This document shows positions 8,242 through 16,813 of a stretch of DNA of 64,000 nucleotides, one piece after another (positions within the stretch are counted from its first letter, which is position 1; each line of letters starts with the position of its first letter). The notes under the pieces were generated by a model. The model had not been told where the DNA came from, searched no databases, and was given only the letters and a program-made list of their open reading frames with translations. A program made the translations under genes and the position numbers. The stretch comes from Congregibacter litoralis KT71 (GTDB lineage Bacteria > Pseudomonadota > Gammaproteobacteria > Pseudomonadales > Halieaceae), in contig NZ_CM002299.1 in NCBI RefSeq assembly GCF_000153125.2, forward strand, positions 2,541,075 through 2,605,074, given 5' to 3'.

Positions 8242-8593
8242 TTGAACAGTCAGATTCGCAGTCGTAGATGGGCAGTATTTGATCCAATAGGCTCGCGCAG
8301 CGTTCTGTATCGCCATTGCAGCAGTCTTTGACCAGAAAGGACAACAAATCGCGTGTCTGTGAGAGATCAATCGTGTGAATGATTTGTCGGCCATTTCTTA
8401 CAACTGAGGTGAGGCCAGCACGCGATAGGGTATTGAGATGCGTCGACATCAGGCTTTTCTGAACACCGAGTCGATTAGCAATCTCGGTAGCGGGTAGGCC
8501 TTCCGGACCCACCTCGATGAGTAATCGAAAGGCCTGTAGGCGAGTTTCGTGTGCGAGCGCACCGAGCGCGGTAACAACAGATGTGGTTTCCAT
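8231..8593 (-). CDS. arsR: ArsR arsenic-sensing repressor
   Basis: A 120-residue winged-helix repressor with the recognition helix region around VQKSLMSTHLNTLSRAGL (about 44-61). Cysteines at 91, 92 and 99 form a C-terminal trithiol set similar to the Acidithiobacillus-type ArsR, with two more at 112 and 116. As(III) binding would release the DNA. It is divergent from arsI-arsC-acr3; the 76-base gap between them should contain the shared promoter and operator. Confidence 0.93.
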   Translation of the reverse strand: METTSVVTALGALAHETRLQAFRLLIEVGPEGLPATEIANRLGVQKSLMSTHLNTLSRAGLTSVVRNGRQIIHTIDLSQTRDLLSFLVKDCCNGDTERCASLLDQILPIYDCESDCSIVQ

Positions 8594-8669
8594 ACCGCAT
8601 TGTTATACCAGCACTCTACCGCGTGCAATAAAGTTTTTGATAGTAAGGCACATGTACAAAGGAACCGTT

Positions 8670-9137
8670 ATGAAACGCATGCACATACACATCGGGGTTG
8701 ATCATCTGGGTCAAGCCATCGCCTTTTACAGTGCGTTGTTTGGCGCACAGCCCGCCAAGCTAAAAACAGACTACGCAAAGTGGATGCTGGATGACCCATG
8801 CGTGAATTTCGCGATCTCCACCGGCGCTGCACGCGGTGTTGAGCACCTTGGTATCCAGGTGGACAGTTCGCAAGAGCTGAACGCTATGCGAGACCGGCTT
8901 AAGGCAGCAGACCTCACACTTTTTGATGAAGGTGAAACGGTGTGTTGTTATGCGCAATCCGATAAGTCCTGGATCCAAGACCCGGCAGGGGTTGCATGGG
9001 AAGCTTATCAAACCATGGGCGAAGCAGCGTACTTCCACAGTCATGATCAGAAGCCTGAGCCCGCCTCGTGTTGTGAGCCTGTGAAGCAGACAAACGACTC
9101 GACCGAGGCACAAGATCAAGCTGGAAATACGGAATGA
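8670..9137 (+). CDS. arsI: ArsI/CadI-type C-As lyase
   Basis: A 155-residue vicinal-oxygen-chelate (glyoxalase-like) protein. ArsI enzymes cleave the carbon-arsenic bond of trivalent organoarsenicals with Fe(II) and oxygen. The expected ligands can be placed as a His near the N-terminus (residue 5 or 7), His59 in EHLGIQV and Glu111 in AWEAY. The substrate cysteine pair is Cys92-Cys93 in ETVCCY. A tail with CC at 134-135 follows. ATG 8670 has an AAAGGA site upstream; the longer frame is not needed. It overlaps arsC by 4 bases. CadI, a cadmium-induced homologue, is the alternative name, but the ars context favours ArsI. Confidence 0.88.
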   Translation: MKRMHIHIGVDHLGQAIAFYSALFGAQPAKLKTDYAKWMLDDPCVNFAISTGAARGVEHLGIQVDSSQELNAMRDRLKAADLTLFDEGETVCCYAQSDKSWIQDPAGVAWEAYQTMGEAAYFHSHDQKPEPASCCEPVKQTNDSTEAQDQAGNTE

Positions 9138-9544
9138 AAGATATTCTTGTACTTTGCACAGGCAACTCTTGCCGTTCAATCTTGGCAGAGGCCATCATTA
9201 ATCACCTGGGGAAAGAGCGTTATCGAGCCGTGAGCGCCGGAAGTTTTCCGACAGGTCAGGTACACCCGAAGTCCTTGGACATCCTTAAAAAACACGGCAT
9301 TACCGTTGATAGGCCGCTAAGTAAGTCCTGGGATGAATTCGCCGATCAATCTTTTGATCTGGTGATCACGGTGTGCGACGAGGCGGCTAGCGAGACCTGC
9401 CCCGCCTTCTTTGGTAAATGCAAACGCCTGCACTGGAGCACGCCAGACCCCGCAAAGGTCACGGGCTCTGAAGAGGACATCGAGCGAGCGTTCGAAGAAG
9501 CATTCCAACGGCTAAAACAACGCGTAGAGGCTGAGCTGCTATGA
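9134..9544 (+). CDS. arsC: Arsenate reductase ArsC, low-molecular-weight phosphatase type
   Basis: A 136-residue enzyme that reduces arsenate to arsenite. The P-loop CTGNSCRS gives nucleophile Cys8, Cys13 and Arg14. A second redox pair, Cys81 and Cys89, sits in the flexible segment CDEAASETC, as in thioredoxin-coupled ArsC. Its start overlaps the arsI stop and its stop overlaps the acr3 start, each by ATGA, so all three are coupled. The product As(III) would be exported by Acr3. Confidence 0.95.
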   Translation: MKDILVLCTGNSCRSILAEAIINHLGKERYRAVSAGSFPTGQVHPKSLDILKKHGITVDRPLSKSWDEFADQSFDLVITVCDEAASETCPAFFGKCKRLHWSTPDPAKVTGSEEDIERAFEEAFQRLKQRVEAELL

Positions 9545-10599
9545 CAACCGAGTCCAAGTCGCCCATGGGGCTATTTGAACGTTATCTGACCGTCTGGGTC
9601 GCACTCTGCATCGCTTCAGGAGTCACTCTCGGTGCTGTCGCGCCCGGCCTGTTCCAGGCCATCGCAGGGCTGGAATATGCCAATGTGAATCTCGTGGTCG
9701 CTGTGTTCATCTGGGTGATGATTTACCCGATGATGGTCAATGTCGATTTTTCTTCGTTGAAGGATGTAGGAAAGAAGCCAAAGGGGCTGTGCATCACACT
9801 CGTGGTGAATTGGTTGATCAAGCCGTTCACGATGGCTGGGCTGGGTGTTCTCTTTTTCGAGTATCTCTTTGCCGGGCTAGTTGATCCCGCTACGGCGTCG
9901 GAGTACATCGCCGGGATGATTCTTTTGGGCGTCGCGCCCTGTACGGCCATGGTGTTCGTGTGGAGCCAACTGGTCAGAGGTGATGCCAATTACACTCTGG
10001 TACAAGTGTCGATCAATGACATCATTATGGTGTTTGCTTTCGCTCCTATCGCCGCTTTGCTGTTGGGTGTCACTGATGTGGTCGTTCCGTGGGAAACGCT
10101 GTTGCTATCTGTTGTTCTCTATGTGGTTATCCCATTGGCTGCGGGGTATATCACGCGCCGCATCTTGGATGGTTCGGGACAGGAGGAGCGCATTGCTCGT
10201 TTCACCGCGCGTCTTAAGCCCGTCTCGGTTATGGGCCTGCTGGCGACGGTTGTGTTGCTGTTTGGTTTTCAGGCACAGACAATCTTGGACAAACCCCTGG
10301 TGATTGCGCTCATCGCCATTCCGCTCATCATCCAAAGTTACGGGATTTTCATTATCGCGTACGGCTGGGCGTACCTTTGGCGAGTTCCCTTTGCTACCGC
10401 CGCACCTGCGGCACTCATCGGTACGTCGAATTTCTTTGAGTTAGCCGTCGCTGTTGCTATCAGCCTTTTCGGGCTGAATTCTGGCGCTGCGCTAGCCACT
10501 GTTGTTGGTGTGCTTGTCGAGGTTCCAGTGATGTTGTCCTTGGTCGCCATTGCCAATAGGACACGGGGCCACTTTCCGACGCCAGATCCACAGTTGTAG
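9541..10599 (+). CDS. acr3: Arsenite efflux permease Acr3
   Basis: A 352-residue inner-membrane protein with about ten helices of the bile acid:sodium symporter (BASS) superfamily. It exports arsenite using the proton motive force. The conserved cysteine lies in [13 protein letters not shown] (helix 4), and a conserved Glu in the motif [10 protein letters not shown] near the C-terminus. It is the last gene of the arsI-arsC-acr3 operon, starting within the arsC stop. The gene is often annotated arsB, but the sequence is Acr3 type. Confidence 0.95.
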   Translation: MTTESKSPMGLFERYLTVWVALCIASGVTLGAVAPGLFQAIAGLEYANVNLVVAVFIWVMIYPMMVNVDFSSLKDVGKKPKGLCITLVVNWLIKPFTMAGLGVLFFEYLFAGLVDPATASEYIAGMILLGVAPCTAMVFVWSQLVRGDANYTLVQVSINDIIMVFAFAPIAALLLGVTDVVVPWETLLLSVVLYVVIPLAAGYITRRILDGSGQEERIARFTARLKPVSVMGLLATVVLLFGFQAQTILDKPLVIALIAIPLIIQSYGIFIIAYGWAYLWRVPFATAAPAALIGTSNFFELAVAVAISLFGLNSGAALATVVGVLVEVPVMLSLVAIANRTRGHFPTPDPQL

Positions 10600-10785
10600 C
10601 TGAGATGCTACATCTTGGCTGCATTTGATTACTTTCGCATCCGGGCCCGCTATGGGTCGAAGGACTAAACCGCTACCGCGGTAGGGGTTCTCCGATCAGA
10701 GTGTGGTGAGAGCCGGCAGCTTCTCCACGGTTTCCTATGTTGCGTAATGAGGCAATCCGCCTCGCTCAACCTCGGGAGCATCCCG

Positions 10786-11668
10786 ATGACTACAACAGCA
10801 CATGCTATCAGCCCGCTGCGCCAGCGCATGATCGACGAAATGACGCTGCGCAAACTCAGCCCCAAGACACAGACCGCTTACCTGCGAGCGGTGGAGAAGT
10901 TAACCCGGTTCGTCGGCCGCTCGCCCGATACCGCCTCCGCAGAGGATCTGCGGCGTTTCCAGCTACACATGGTCGAGGATGGCACGTCCAGTGTCACGGC
11001 GAACGCCACCATCACCGGCCTGCGGTTCTTCTTCGACGTGACACTCGACCGCGCCGAGGCCATGAAGAATATGAGCCACGTATACCAGCCCCGCAAAATA
11101 CCGGAGGTGCTGAATGTCGATGAAGTCGCCCACTTGCTGTAAAGCGCCGGCTGCCTCAAGTACCGGGCGGCCCTGGGCGTGGCCTACGGTGCCGGGCTGC
11201 GTGCCAGTGAAGTATGCTACCTCACCACCGCGGACATCGACAGTCAGCGGATGGTCCTGCGCGTCGAGCAGGGTAAAGGGCAGCGGGATCGCTACGCGAT
11301 CCTCTCGCCCGTACTGCTGGAGCTGTTGCGTCCCTGGTGGCGTGAAGGGCGCGCCAAACATCAGCTACTGCCCAGCGGCTGGGTATTTCCAGGACAGAAC
11401 CCCGTCAATCCCTTGACGACTCGATCGCTCAACCGCATCTTTCACCAGGGCTGCGACGCCGCCGGCATCCGCAAGTGAGTGTCACTGCATTCATTGCATC
11501 ACGCCTTTGCCACCCATCTGCTCGACCGCCACGAGGATATCCGTGTAATCCAGGTCCTCCTTGGGCACAAGAAGCTCGAGAATACCGCGCTATAGCCAGG
11601 TCGCTACCCAGCTTTTAAGCTAGGTCAAAGGCCCGCTGGAGTATCTGCAGTTCGAGTTGCCCGGCTGA
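10786..11668 (+). pseudogene. IS91-linked tyrosine recombinase, broken
   Basis: The reading frame matches a XerC-like integrase (SAM-like domain, then GLRASEVCYL with the first catalytic Arg). It is interrupted by an in-frame TAA at 11140-11142 (probably CAA before), a TGA at 11476-11478 (probably CGA before) and a frameshift near 11593. In the HxLR box the sequence reads LHSLHHAF, so the second catalytic arginine has become histidine. The frame restarts cleanly after each stop, showing recent point decay. It cannot make an active recombinase. Confidence 0.85.
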
Positions 11669-11678
11669 TTGCAGCGTC

Positions 11679-12471
11679 GTGTCCCGAGTGGCCCTGGAGA
11701 TTGCGGACATCTTCCGCGACCACGGGATGGCGTCGCGCCAGACTCAGGCCGGGCACCTTAGTCTCGGTCAGCTCAAGGTGATGTCGGCCATCGAGCACTG
11801 TCGCACGGCGGTGCGGGGCGGACCCCAAGCATCTGGGCGCACGCATCGGTGTCACGGCGGTCTTGCACAGTTGGGGGTCGGCGTTGACCCATCATCCGCA
11901 TATCCACTGCATCGTGCCCGGCAGCGGCGTGTCTCTGGATGGTGAGCGCTGGGTCGCGTGCCGACCCGGCTTCCTCTTACCCGTGCGGGTCCTGTCCCGA
12001 CTGTTCCGGCGTCGCTTCCTCGAACGGCTCGTCGAGGCCCATCACACCGGCAAGCTCCGCTTCTTCGGTCGGCATCAAGCGCTTGCCGAGGCTGACGCCT
12101 TCGCTCGCTTCCTCCAGCCCCTGCGCCAGATCGACTGGGTCGTGTATGCCAAACGCCCCTTCGCCGGACCCCAGGTCGTGCTGGCCTATCTGTCGTGCTA
12201 CACGCACCGCGTGGCCATCGCCAGCAGCCGACTCATCGCCTGCAATGAGCGCGAGGTTACCTTCAAGTGGAAAGACCATCGTGCCAAGGGCCGAACCCGG
12301 CATAAGGCCATGACGCTGGCCACCGGCGAGTTCATCCGCCGCTTCCTCATCCACGTGCTGCCCAGCGGCTTTCATTGCATCCGTCTATATGTGCAGAGCC
12401 TGTCGAGCGCCTATGGTCATTGTCGAAACGCTTCCACCGGAGTACCTGGCCCGGGCGCCGCCGAGGCATGA
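11679..12471 (+). pseudogene. IS91-family transposase, internally deleted
   Basis: The first 48 codons (to about 11822) match the IS91 transposase N-terminus (GHLSLGQLKVMSAIEHCRTA). From about 11821 another frame begins with DPKHLGARIGVTAVLHSWG, which normally lies some 90-100 residues further on. The zinc-binding region between them is missing and the frames do not join. The middle is intact (HHPHIHCIVPG, YLSCYTHRVAI), but the C-terminus after FHCIRLY is degenerate. It is not functional. Confidence 0.85.
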
Positions 12472-12938
12472 ACCATGAACAGCGACGTATCGACACCGAT
12501 GATCCTTGTGCGAATCCCACCACGTCGTGCGCTGGCGATCCCTTGCGTCTCGTACAGTCCGGGCATACATCCGATAGGCAGTCCCGACCTTCAAGCCGTT
12601 GTTATCGGTAAAACCCGGACGACTATCGCCGCGCTGTATCTACATGCCGACTGCTATTCGGCCGTCGCAGCGCATCTGCAGACCGAGGAGTTCTTTACTA
12701 TCCCCATAGCTCAGCGCACCGGCTCCGCAGTTTCTTCCCTCGAGGCTTCCAACCCCTAACGAGAGCTGTCTGTCAATTCCATGATGAGTCGGTGTAAAAA
12801 CGAACATTTGCTACGACAGCAATGGGCACTTTTCTGCCTGTGAGAGGATAGGCACGAACGGAAGCTCTGCACATTGCCGACGTTCGTGGAGACAACAGCG
12901 ACAGACGTAATCGGCCTACAACGAACATTGTTAAGACC
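12472..12938. other. 467-base gap between IS91 remnant and merR
   Basis: No convincing gene. A plus-strand frame at 12475-12759 has no recognisable domain and a composition like the flanking decayed IS sequence. It is probably IS debris. Confidence 0.5.
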
Positions 12939-13349
12939 CTAATTAATCTGCAGAGACTCTATGATCGGGCATTCCGGTACATCTTCACCAGAACAACTAG
13001 CGGAGAGTGTACGTAGCGTTTTCTCCATCTTTTTAAGATCAGAAATCTTTGTCCGAATATCTCGCAGATGTTCGTCAGCAATGCTCTTCACTCGCTTGCA
13101 AGACACTTGCTGACGATCGACGAGAGATAACAATCCTCGAATTTCCTCTAGCGAAAAGCCCATCTCTCGGCAGCGCCGGATGAAGCACAAGCGCTGTAGG
13201 TCGTCTTCCCGATAGACCCGATGACCGCCTGCACTGCGAACCGGCTCAGGTAGCAATGAAATTTTCTCGTAATAGCGGACGGTCTCGGAATTAACTCCGC
13301 TTCGTTTCGCCAAGGTGCCTCTGGATAGCTGCTTTGGGATAGAGTGCAT
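12939..13349 (-). CDS. merR: MerR mercury-responsive regulator
   Basis: A 136-residue MerR-family activator/repressor. The helix-turn-helix lies at about residues 9-30 (TLAKRSGVNSETVRYYE), followed by a long dimer helix. Cysteines 84, 119 and 127 match the three mercury ligands of MerR (Cys82, 117, 126 in Tn501), with the last spacing one residue shorter. It is divergent from merT across a typical MerR promoter. The start at 13349 was chosen because the family sequence begins there and the upstream frame would overlap the operator. Confidence 0.92.
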   Translation of the reverse strand: MHSIPKQLSRGTLAKRSGVNSETVRYYEKISLLPEPVRSAGGHRVYREDDLQRLCFIRRCREMGFSLEEIRGLLSLVDRQQVSCKRVKSIADEHLRDIRTKISDLKKMEKTLRTLSASCSGEDVPECPIIESLQIN

Positions 13350-13356
13350 TTTTCTC

Positions 13357-13387
13357 TTGTACCTGAAGTTACTACAGGATCTATCAT
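13357..13387 (+). promoter_or_regulatory. mer promoter with 19-bp spacer and MerR dyad
   Basis: A -35 TTGTAC (13357-13362) and a -10 TATCAT (13382-13387) are 19 bp apart, the overlong spacing typical of MerR-regulated promoters. Near-perfect dyad CCTGAAGTTACTACAGG (13362-13378) fills the spacer. Confidence 0.8.
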
Positions 13388-13418
13388 AACGAGAACGATA
13401 ACGCTGACAAGGTGTAAA

Positions 13419-13790
13419 TTGAGCGAACAACCCATCCACTCACAGCCCAATAGCGGAAGGTTTGCCGCCATTGCCGGTGTGGTAGGCGCAGTGCTGGCAT
13501 CGTCATGCTGCGTTGTGCCGTTGGTGCTGGTAACCTTAGGCGCAAGCGGCGCTTGGATTGGCAATCTCAGTGCGCTTGATCCCTACAAAAACTACTTTGC
13601 ATTAATAACCATCGCATTCTTAGGTGCGGGTTTTTGGCAGGTGTACTTCAAAGAGAAAGTCGCCTGTGAAGATGGATCGTATTGCACCAACCCGATCTCG
13701 GGACGCGTCACCAAGGCCGCGCTCTGGATTGCAACGGCACTCGTGCTCTCAGCACTCACCATTGATTGGTGGGCACCATTGTTTTATTGA
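13419..13790 (+). CDS. merT: MerT mercuric ion transporter
   Basis: A 123-residue inner-membrane protein with three helices that takes Hg(II) from MerP to the cytoplasm. The helix 1 pair is Cys30-Cys31 (SSCCVVP) and the loop pair is Cys83 and Cys89 (CEDGSYC). The start is a TTG at 13419, giving the family N-terminus MSEQP, with AAGG upstream; ATG codons further upstream lie in the promoter. merP follows 13 bases later. Confidence 0.9.
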   Translation: MSEQPIHSQPNSGRFAAIAGVVGAVLASSCCVVPLVLVTLGASGAWIGNLSALDPYKNYFALITIAFLGAGFWQVYFKEKVACEDGSYCTNPISGRVTKAALWIATALVLSALTIDWWAPLFY

Positions 13791-13803
13791 AAGGAAAAGC
13801 CCG

Positions 13804-14127
13804 ATGATGAAACGAAATTTGATCTTAAGCGCAGTGCTCGCACTTTCTGTCAGTTGGATTCTAGCGGCTCAATATTCGTGGGGTACCCCCCAAGAAAGCA
13901 GCTTGGTCTCTCAAACCTTCACGGTTGAGAACATGACCTGCGCCGCGTGTCCGATCACAGTCAGAAAAGCAATGTCTCGCGTGGATGGGGTGCACAGCGT
14001 TAAGGTGAACTTTGAGGCCAAAACGGTCACGGCCACCTTCGATCCGGCGCTTACTGAAACAGCAACAATCGCTGAGGCGTCTACAGCAGTGGGGTTCCCG
14101 GCACAGGTTCGCGGGGAAGCACCATGA
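13804..14127 (+). CDS. merP: MerP periplasmic mercury-binding protein
   Basis: A 107-residue exported protein with a signal peptide and a heavy-metal-associated fold. The metal motif MTCAACP has Cys46 and Cys49. It would bind Hg(II) in the periplasm and hand it to MerT. The start is at the first of two ATGs (13804), with GAAAGGAAAAG upstream. Its stop overlaps the start of the next gene by 4 bases. Confidence 0.93.
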   Translation: MMKRNLILSAVLALSVSWILAAQYSWGTPQESSLVSQTFTVENMTCAACPITVRKAMSRVDGVHSVKVNFEAKTVTATFDPALTETATIAEASTAVGFPAQVRGEAP

Positions 14128-14336
14128 GTGAAGCGCTTGAAGCATTCTCCACAGTAACCTGCCCGAAATGTGCCCACGCTGAGAAGGAAGAAATGCCAAC
14201 AGACGCTTGCCAGTTCTACTACAACTGCAAGGGCTGCGGCGAGCTGCTTCGGCCCTTGCAGGGTGATTGTTGCGTATTCTGCTCTTACGGCGATGTGAAG
14301 TGTCCACCTATTCAGGAAGGCAATGCTTGTTGTTGA
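14124..14336 (+). CDS. GDCCVxC-domain small cysteine-rich protein
   Basis: A 70-residue cytoplasmic protein with eleven cysteines, including CPKC (13-16), CKGC (35-38), the family signature GDCCVFC (48-53) and a terminal CC. GDCCVxC proteins occur next to merTP in various bacteria and some are selenoproteins; here the position is cysteine. It overlaps merP by ATGA and is the last mer gene, where merA would be expected. A role as a mercury carrier or buffer is inferred from the cysteine content and position. Confidence 0.87.
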   Translation: MSEALEAFSTVTCPKCAHAEKEEMPTDACQFYYNCKGCGELLRPLQGDCCVFCSYGDVKCPPIQEGNACC

Positions 14337-14539
14337 ACGTCTCCTTCGGGTTGTGGCCGTCTTTCAGATCATGACTCGTCAACGTCCGCTTTCTAAAGAA
14401 TATGACACTATCTGCCAGATCAAGTCGCGACCACTACAGTGCACACTAGAAACCCTATCGGCAAATCATCGAGCCTATCTTGACCCAGTGTTCTGGCGTA
14501 TGTTCAAGACCAAGGTACGCAGACCATACCCACATGCAC

Positions 14540-14564
14540 AAAAAAACGGGCTCAAAGGAGCCCG
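14540..14564 (-). terminator. Intrinsic terminator of radC
   Basis: On the minus strand CGGGCTC-CTTT-GAGCCCG (14564-14547) is followed by seven T residues (14546-14540). The stem overlaps the radC stop codon at 14552-14554, so it ends the minus-strand ICE transcript. Confidence 0.88.
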
Positions 14565-15064
14565 CGTTCTGCAAAAGATGTTGCTTCTCCCGCACTGACC
14601 ACCAGGTGGTCAAGTACCCGTACATCAATTAGCGCCAATGCATCCTGTAAGCGCTTCGTGATATTACGGTCTGCCGTACTGGGCTCGGCAACCCCCGAAG
14701 GGTGGTTATGAAAGAGCACGACCGCCGCGGCATTGAGCCCTAATGCCTCCTGAACAACGACTCGCGGATACACCGCAGCGCCGTCTATCGTTCCCTGGAA
14801 GAGCTCAGCGTACTGAAGCACTCGGTGCTGACTGTCCAAAAACAGCGTGCCAAATACCTCATGCTTTCGATCGGCTAATTTGATCCGCAAGTACTCTTGC
14901 GTGTTGCGTGGATTATTCAGGGCTCTACCGCGACGGTGTCGCAGTGCCAGCACTGACAGCGCCAGATTGATAACGGATGCTTTCTCCTCTTCCGTGAGTG
15001 CACCGGTCTTGAGACCGCTAAAGCGATCCGACGAGGCTTTTGGGGCCTGCTTGCCTGTTTTCAT
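14552..15064 (-). CDS. radC: RadC-family JAB/MPN protein
   Basis: A 170-residue protein with the JAMM metalloprotease-like motif: Glu69, HNHPSG (His119, His121, Ser124) and Asp132 in PSTAD. RadC proteins are common in ICEs and phages; despite the name a DNA-repair role is not proven. The start at 15064 has a GGAG site. It follows DUF3577 by 102 bases with two hairpins between and ends in an intrinsic terminator. Confidence 0.93.
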   Translation of the reverse strand: MKTGKQAPKASSDRFSGLKTGALTEEEKASVINLALSVLALRHRRGRALNNPRNTQEYLRIKLADRKHEVFGTLFLDSQHRVLQYAELFQGTIDGAAVYPRVVVQEALGLNAAAVVLFHNHPSGVAEPSTADRNITKRLQDALALIDVRVLDHLVVSAGEATSFAERGLL

Positions 15065-15102
15065 AAAGATCTCCTATCCTACAAAGGTGAGAGATCGTTC
15101 CC

Positions 15103-15118
15103 GAGGGAAGGATCCCTC
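15103..15118 (-). ncRNA. Hairpin in the radC leader
   Basis: GAGGGA-TCCT-TCCCTC forms a 6-bp stem with a tetraloop, extendable by two pairs. It lies about 40 bases before the radC start, between a terminator-like hairpin and the ribosome-binding site. Together they could form an attenuator-type leader. Confidence 0.4.
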
Positions 15119-15124
15119 AGGGGT

Positions 15125-15150
15125 AAAAACGACGGGGTTTTAAGACCCCG
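15125..15150 (-). terminator. Terminator-like hairpin between DUF3577 and radC
   Basis: On the minus strand CGGGGT-CTTAAA-ACCCCG (15150-15133) is followed by TCG and five T residues (15129-15125). It could end part of the transcription after DUF3577 or work as a conditional attenuator for radC. Confidence 0.6.
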
Positions 15151-15166
15151 CCGATCGATATTGCTG

Positions 15167-15562
15167 TTAGGCGGCCTGCCTGCTAAAAACAGATTCGCCG
15201 TCGACTTTTGCCCAGTGTATTTTGAGCAATCGTGCTTTTAAGTTGATACCCGGTTCCCCCGCTTTATCGCCGTGTTGAAAAACAAACGACTGCCCAATGA
15301 GGTCACTGAGCACAAAGCTCACAAGCACCTTTCGGTCCTCGGTGATCGCAGACTGCAATTGACGGACAATGTCCTTCGCTTGCTGCCCCGAAACCACGCA
15401 GTCAAAGTGGGTGTACTGGGCATCATCGGTACTGCCACGTAAAGCGGCAATGGTGATACCCAGAAACGGATTGCCGTCCGTGGGGGTGATTTCACGAACG
15501 CGGCTCAAATAACCGATGCCCGTTGTCATTAGATCAAAATACTTTGCTTCATTGCTGGTCAT
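15167..15562 (-). CDS. DUF3577 / STY4534-family ICE protein
   Basis: A 131-residue soluble protein of the DUF3577 family, known from SPI-7/PFGI-1-class ICEs and annotated there as linked to replication. Visible traits are the N-terminal YFDLMTTGIGYLSRVREI segment, the central FDCVVSG and C-terminal KARLLKIHWAKVDG. The start at 15562 (MTSNEAK) has TAGGAGA upstream. The frame is open further, but that part is the structured leader. It is preceded by a ParM-like gene. Confidence 0.87.
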   Translation of the reverse strand: MTSNEAKYFDLMTTGIGYLSRVREITPTDGNPFLGITIAALRGSTDDAQYTHFDCVVSGQQAKDIVRQLQSAITEDRKVLVSFVLSDLIGQSFVFQHGDKAGEPGINLKARLLKIHWAKVDGESVFSRQAA

Positions 15563-15586
15563 GACACATCTCCTATCAGAGTAAAT

Positions 15587-15770
15587 CGGTCGGGAGGTTG
15601 TGTTTTCCCGGGCGGGAAACACGTTCCCGACCGGGTGCTTTTTGATGCAAAACCCCAAGGGCCTTGCGATGGACCGCCGTGCACACCCAAAGGCGTGCGC
15701 GCCGTAGCAGTTACACGGACCGTTGCTACGGTGATCGTCACTGAGCCGCAGTGACCACGGATAAATTGAC
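15587..15770 (-). ncRNA. Candidate structured leader RNA of the DUF3577 gene
   Basis: On the minus strand it holds four good stems. The shared box hairpin lies at 15755-15737. CCGTAGC/GCTACGG (7 bp) is near 15732-15703. GCACGCC-TTT-GGGTGTGC is near 15697-15681. A long hairpin at 15633-15587 has outer stem CGGTCGGGA/TCCCGACCG and inner GTGTTTCCCG/CGGGAAAACAC, ending about 25 bases before the start codon. The region does not code, and it shares its 5' box with the integrase leader. Cis-regulation is inferred. Confidence 0.55.
15737..15763 (-). promoter_or_regulatory. Shared 27-nt leader box, copy 2 (hairpin GTCACTG/CAGTGAC)
   Basis: On the plus strand it reads GTCACTG-AGCCG-CAGTGAC followed by CACGGATA. 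Compared with the copy at 6124-6150 only the second stem pair differs, and both partners changed together. Confidence 0.65.
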
Positions 15771-16772
15771 TCATTCGGATGGGAGGCCGACGTAGCGCAG
15801 ATATTTGAGCATGCCGCGGGCATTGGCGAACGCCGGATGGGGCGCGATCGCCTGATTGGGAAACCAGTGTCGGATTGCATCGGCCAGTACCACACTGCCG
15901 CCGCCTACAAACAGGACACGCTCCAGTTCGGCACCACGACCCAGGCGACGCCGCGTTTCCTGTTCAATGCGAAGCACTATTTGTTGGCGGGCCTTTGATA
16001 CGATCGCGGTGACATCGTGGTCTTTGCCAAACAAGCGGATCGTGTTTTCTGTTAACGCTTGATCGACCCCGGCATCAGACAATGAATCGAGGTCATGAAC
16101 AGCGCAAATCGCCTCGGCAACTGATCCGCGAAGATCAAGCAGGCCGCAAGTGATCGAGCCCGAGCTTTGGTGCCACAGTTTTTCATCTGCCACGACGACA
16201 AAATCGGTCGTACGTCCTCCGATATCGACAATGGCAAGAGGCGCCTCGACGGCCGATTCGTCCAAGCGAACCCACTCGGTACCGTCTTCGATGATGACAT
16301 GGTCATACCAAGCGGCTAAGGCCTCGGGAATAACGTCATGACAGGCGATACTCACTGGCGGACGGCCATCAAGGGGCTGAACCGGAGCTAATAAGCTCTT
16401 AGTTTTACTCGCGATCAGCGCATCACGACGCTGACCATCGGAGTGATAAAAGCGAGCAACCGGCAAACCTGACACCGCATGGATCGACCGACCACTGAGA
16501 CCTGCGGCCAGGAGTGCATGCTGCACGATCGCCCGATTGACTGCTGATAAGGGATAATCGTCAAAACCGGTAGCATCAAAATCATCAACGCCGACCGCGA
16601 TGTGTTCATCGCCTGACATGTACTCCGCAATACCAGTATCGTTTTGATTCACGGCGGTTATTTTGGCACTGCCAATCCGGCCGCGAGAAGGAACGGCGAA
16701 CAACTGGCCTGTTGCTAGCGCAACTTTAGTGACGGCGTATCCATCATCGAGACCGACGGCGAGTGCATCCAT
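15771..16772 (-). CDS. ParM/StbA-like actin-fold partition protein
   Basis: A 333-residue actin-like ATPase. The phosphate-1 motif is GLDDGYAVTK (residues 7-16), phosphate-2 is VDIGGRTTDF in the middle and the adenosine motif is VGGGSVVL near the C-terminus. ParM filaments push plasmid copies apart. In this ICE it may secure an extrachromosomal intermediate. It follows a small gene by 41 bases and precedes the DUF3577 leader. It may stand in for ParA, which is not seen here. Confidence 0.87.
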   Translation of the reverse strand: MDALAVGLDDGYAVTKVALATGQLFAVPSRGRIGSAKITAVNQNDTGIAEYMSGDEHIAVGVDDFDATGFDDYPLSAVNRAIVQHALLAAGLSGRSIHAVSGLPVARFYHSDGQRRDALIASKTKSLLAPVQPLDGRPPVSIACHDVIPEALAAWYDHVIIEDGTEWVRLDESAVEAPLAIVDIGGRTTDFVVVADEKLWHQSSGSITCGLLDLRGSVAEAICAVHDLDSLSDAGVDQALTENTIRLFGKDHDVTAIVSKARQQIVLRIEQETRRRLGRGAELERVLFVGGGSVVLADAIRHWFPNQAIAPHPAFANARGMLKYLRYVGLPSE

Positions 16773-16813
16773 TATCTCCTGCTCCTAGTGCGGCCGACCG
16801 AGTTCCATCCCAA

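Larger units (their letters stand above)
10786..12471 (+). mobile_element. Decayed IS91-family element with accessory integrase
   Basis: Two broken genes in tandem: a tyrosine-recombinase accessory gene and an IS91 (Y2, rolling-circle) transposase. This gene pair is known in one IS91 branch. The element lies between the ars and mer genes and may have helped to bring them together. Its exact ends could not be fixed; a 12-bp palindrome CTACCGCGGTAG lies about 105 bases upstream of the first gene. Confidence 0.8.

Noticed and set aside
12475..12759. 94-codon frame after the IS91 remnant
   Set aside because: No family, no convincing ribosome-binding site, and it lies in IS debris.
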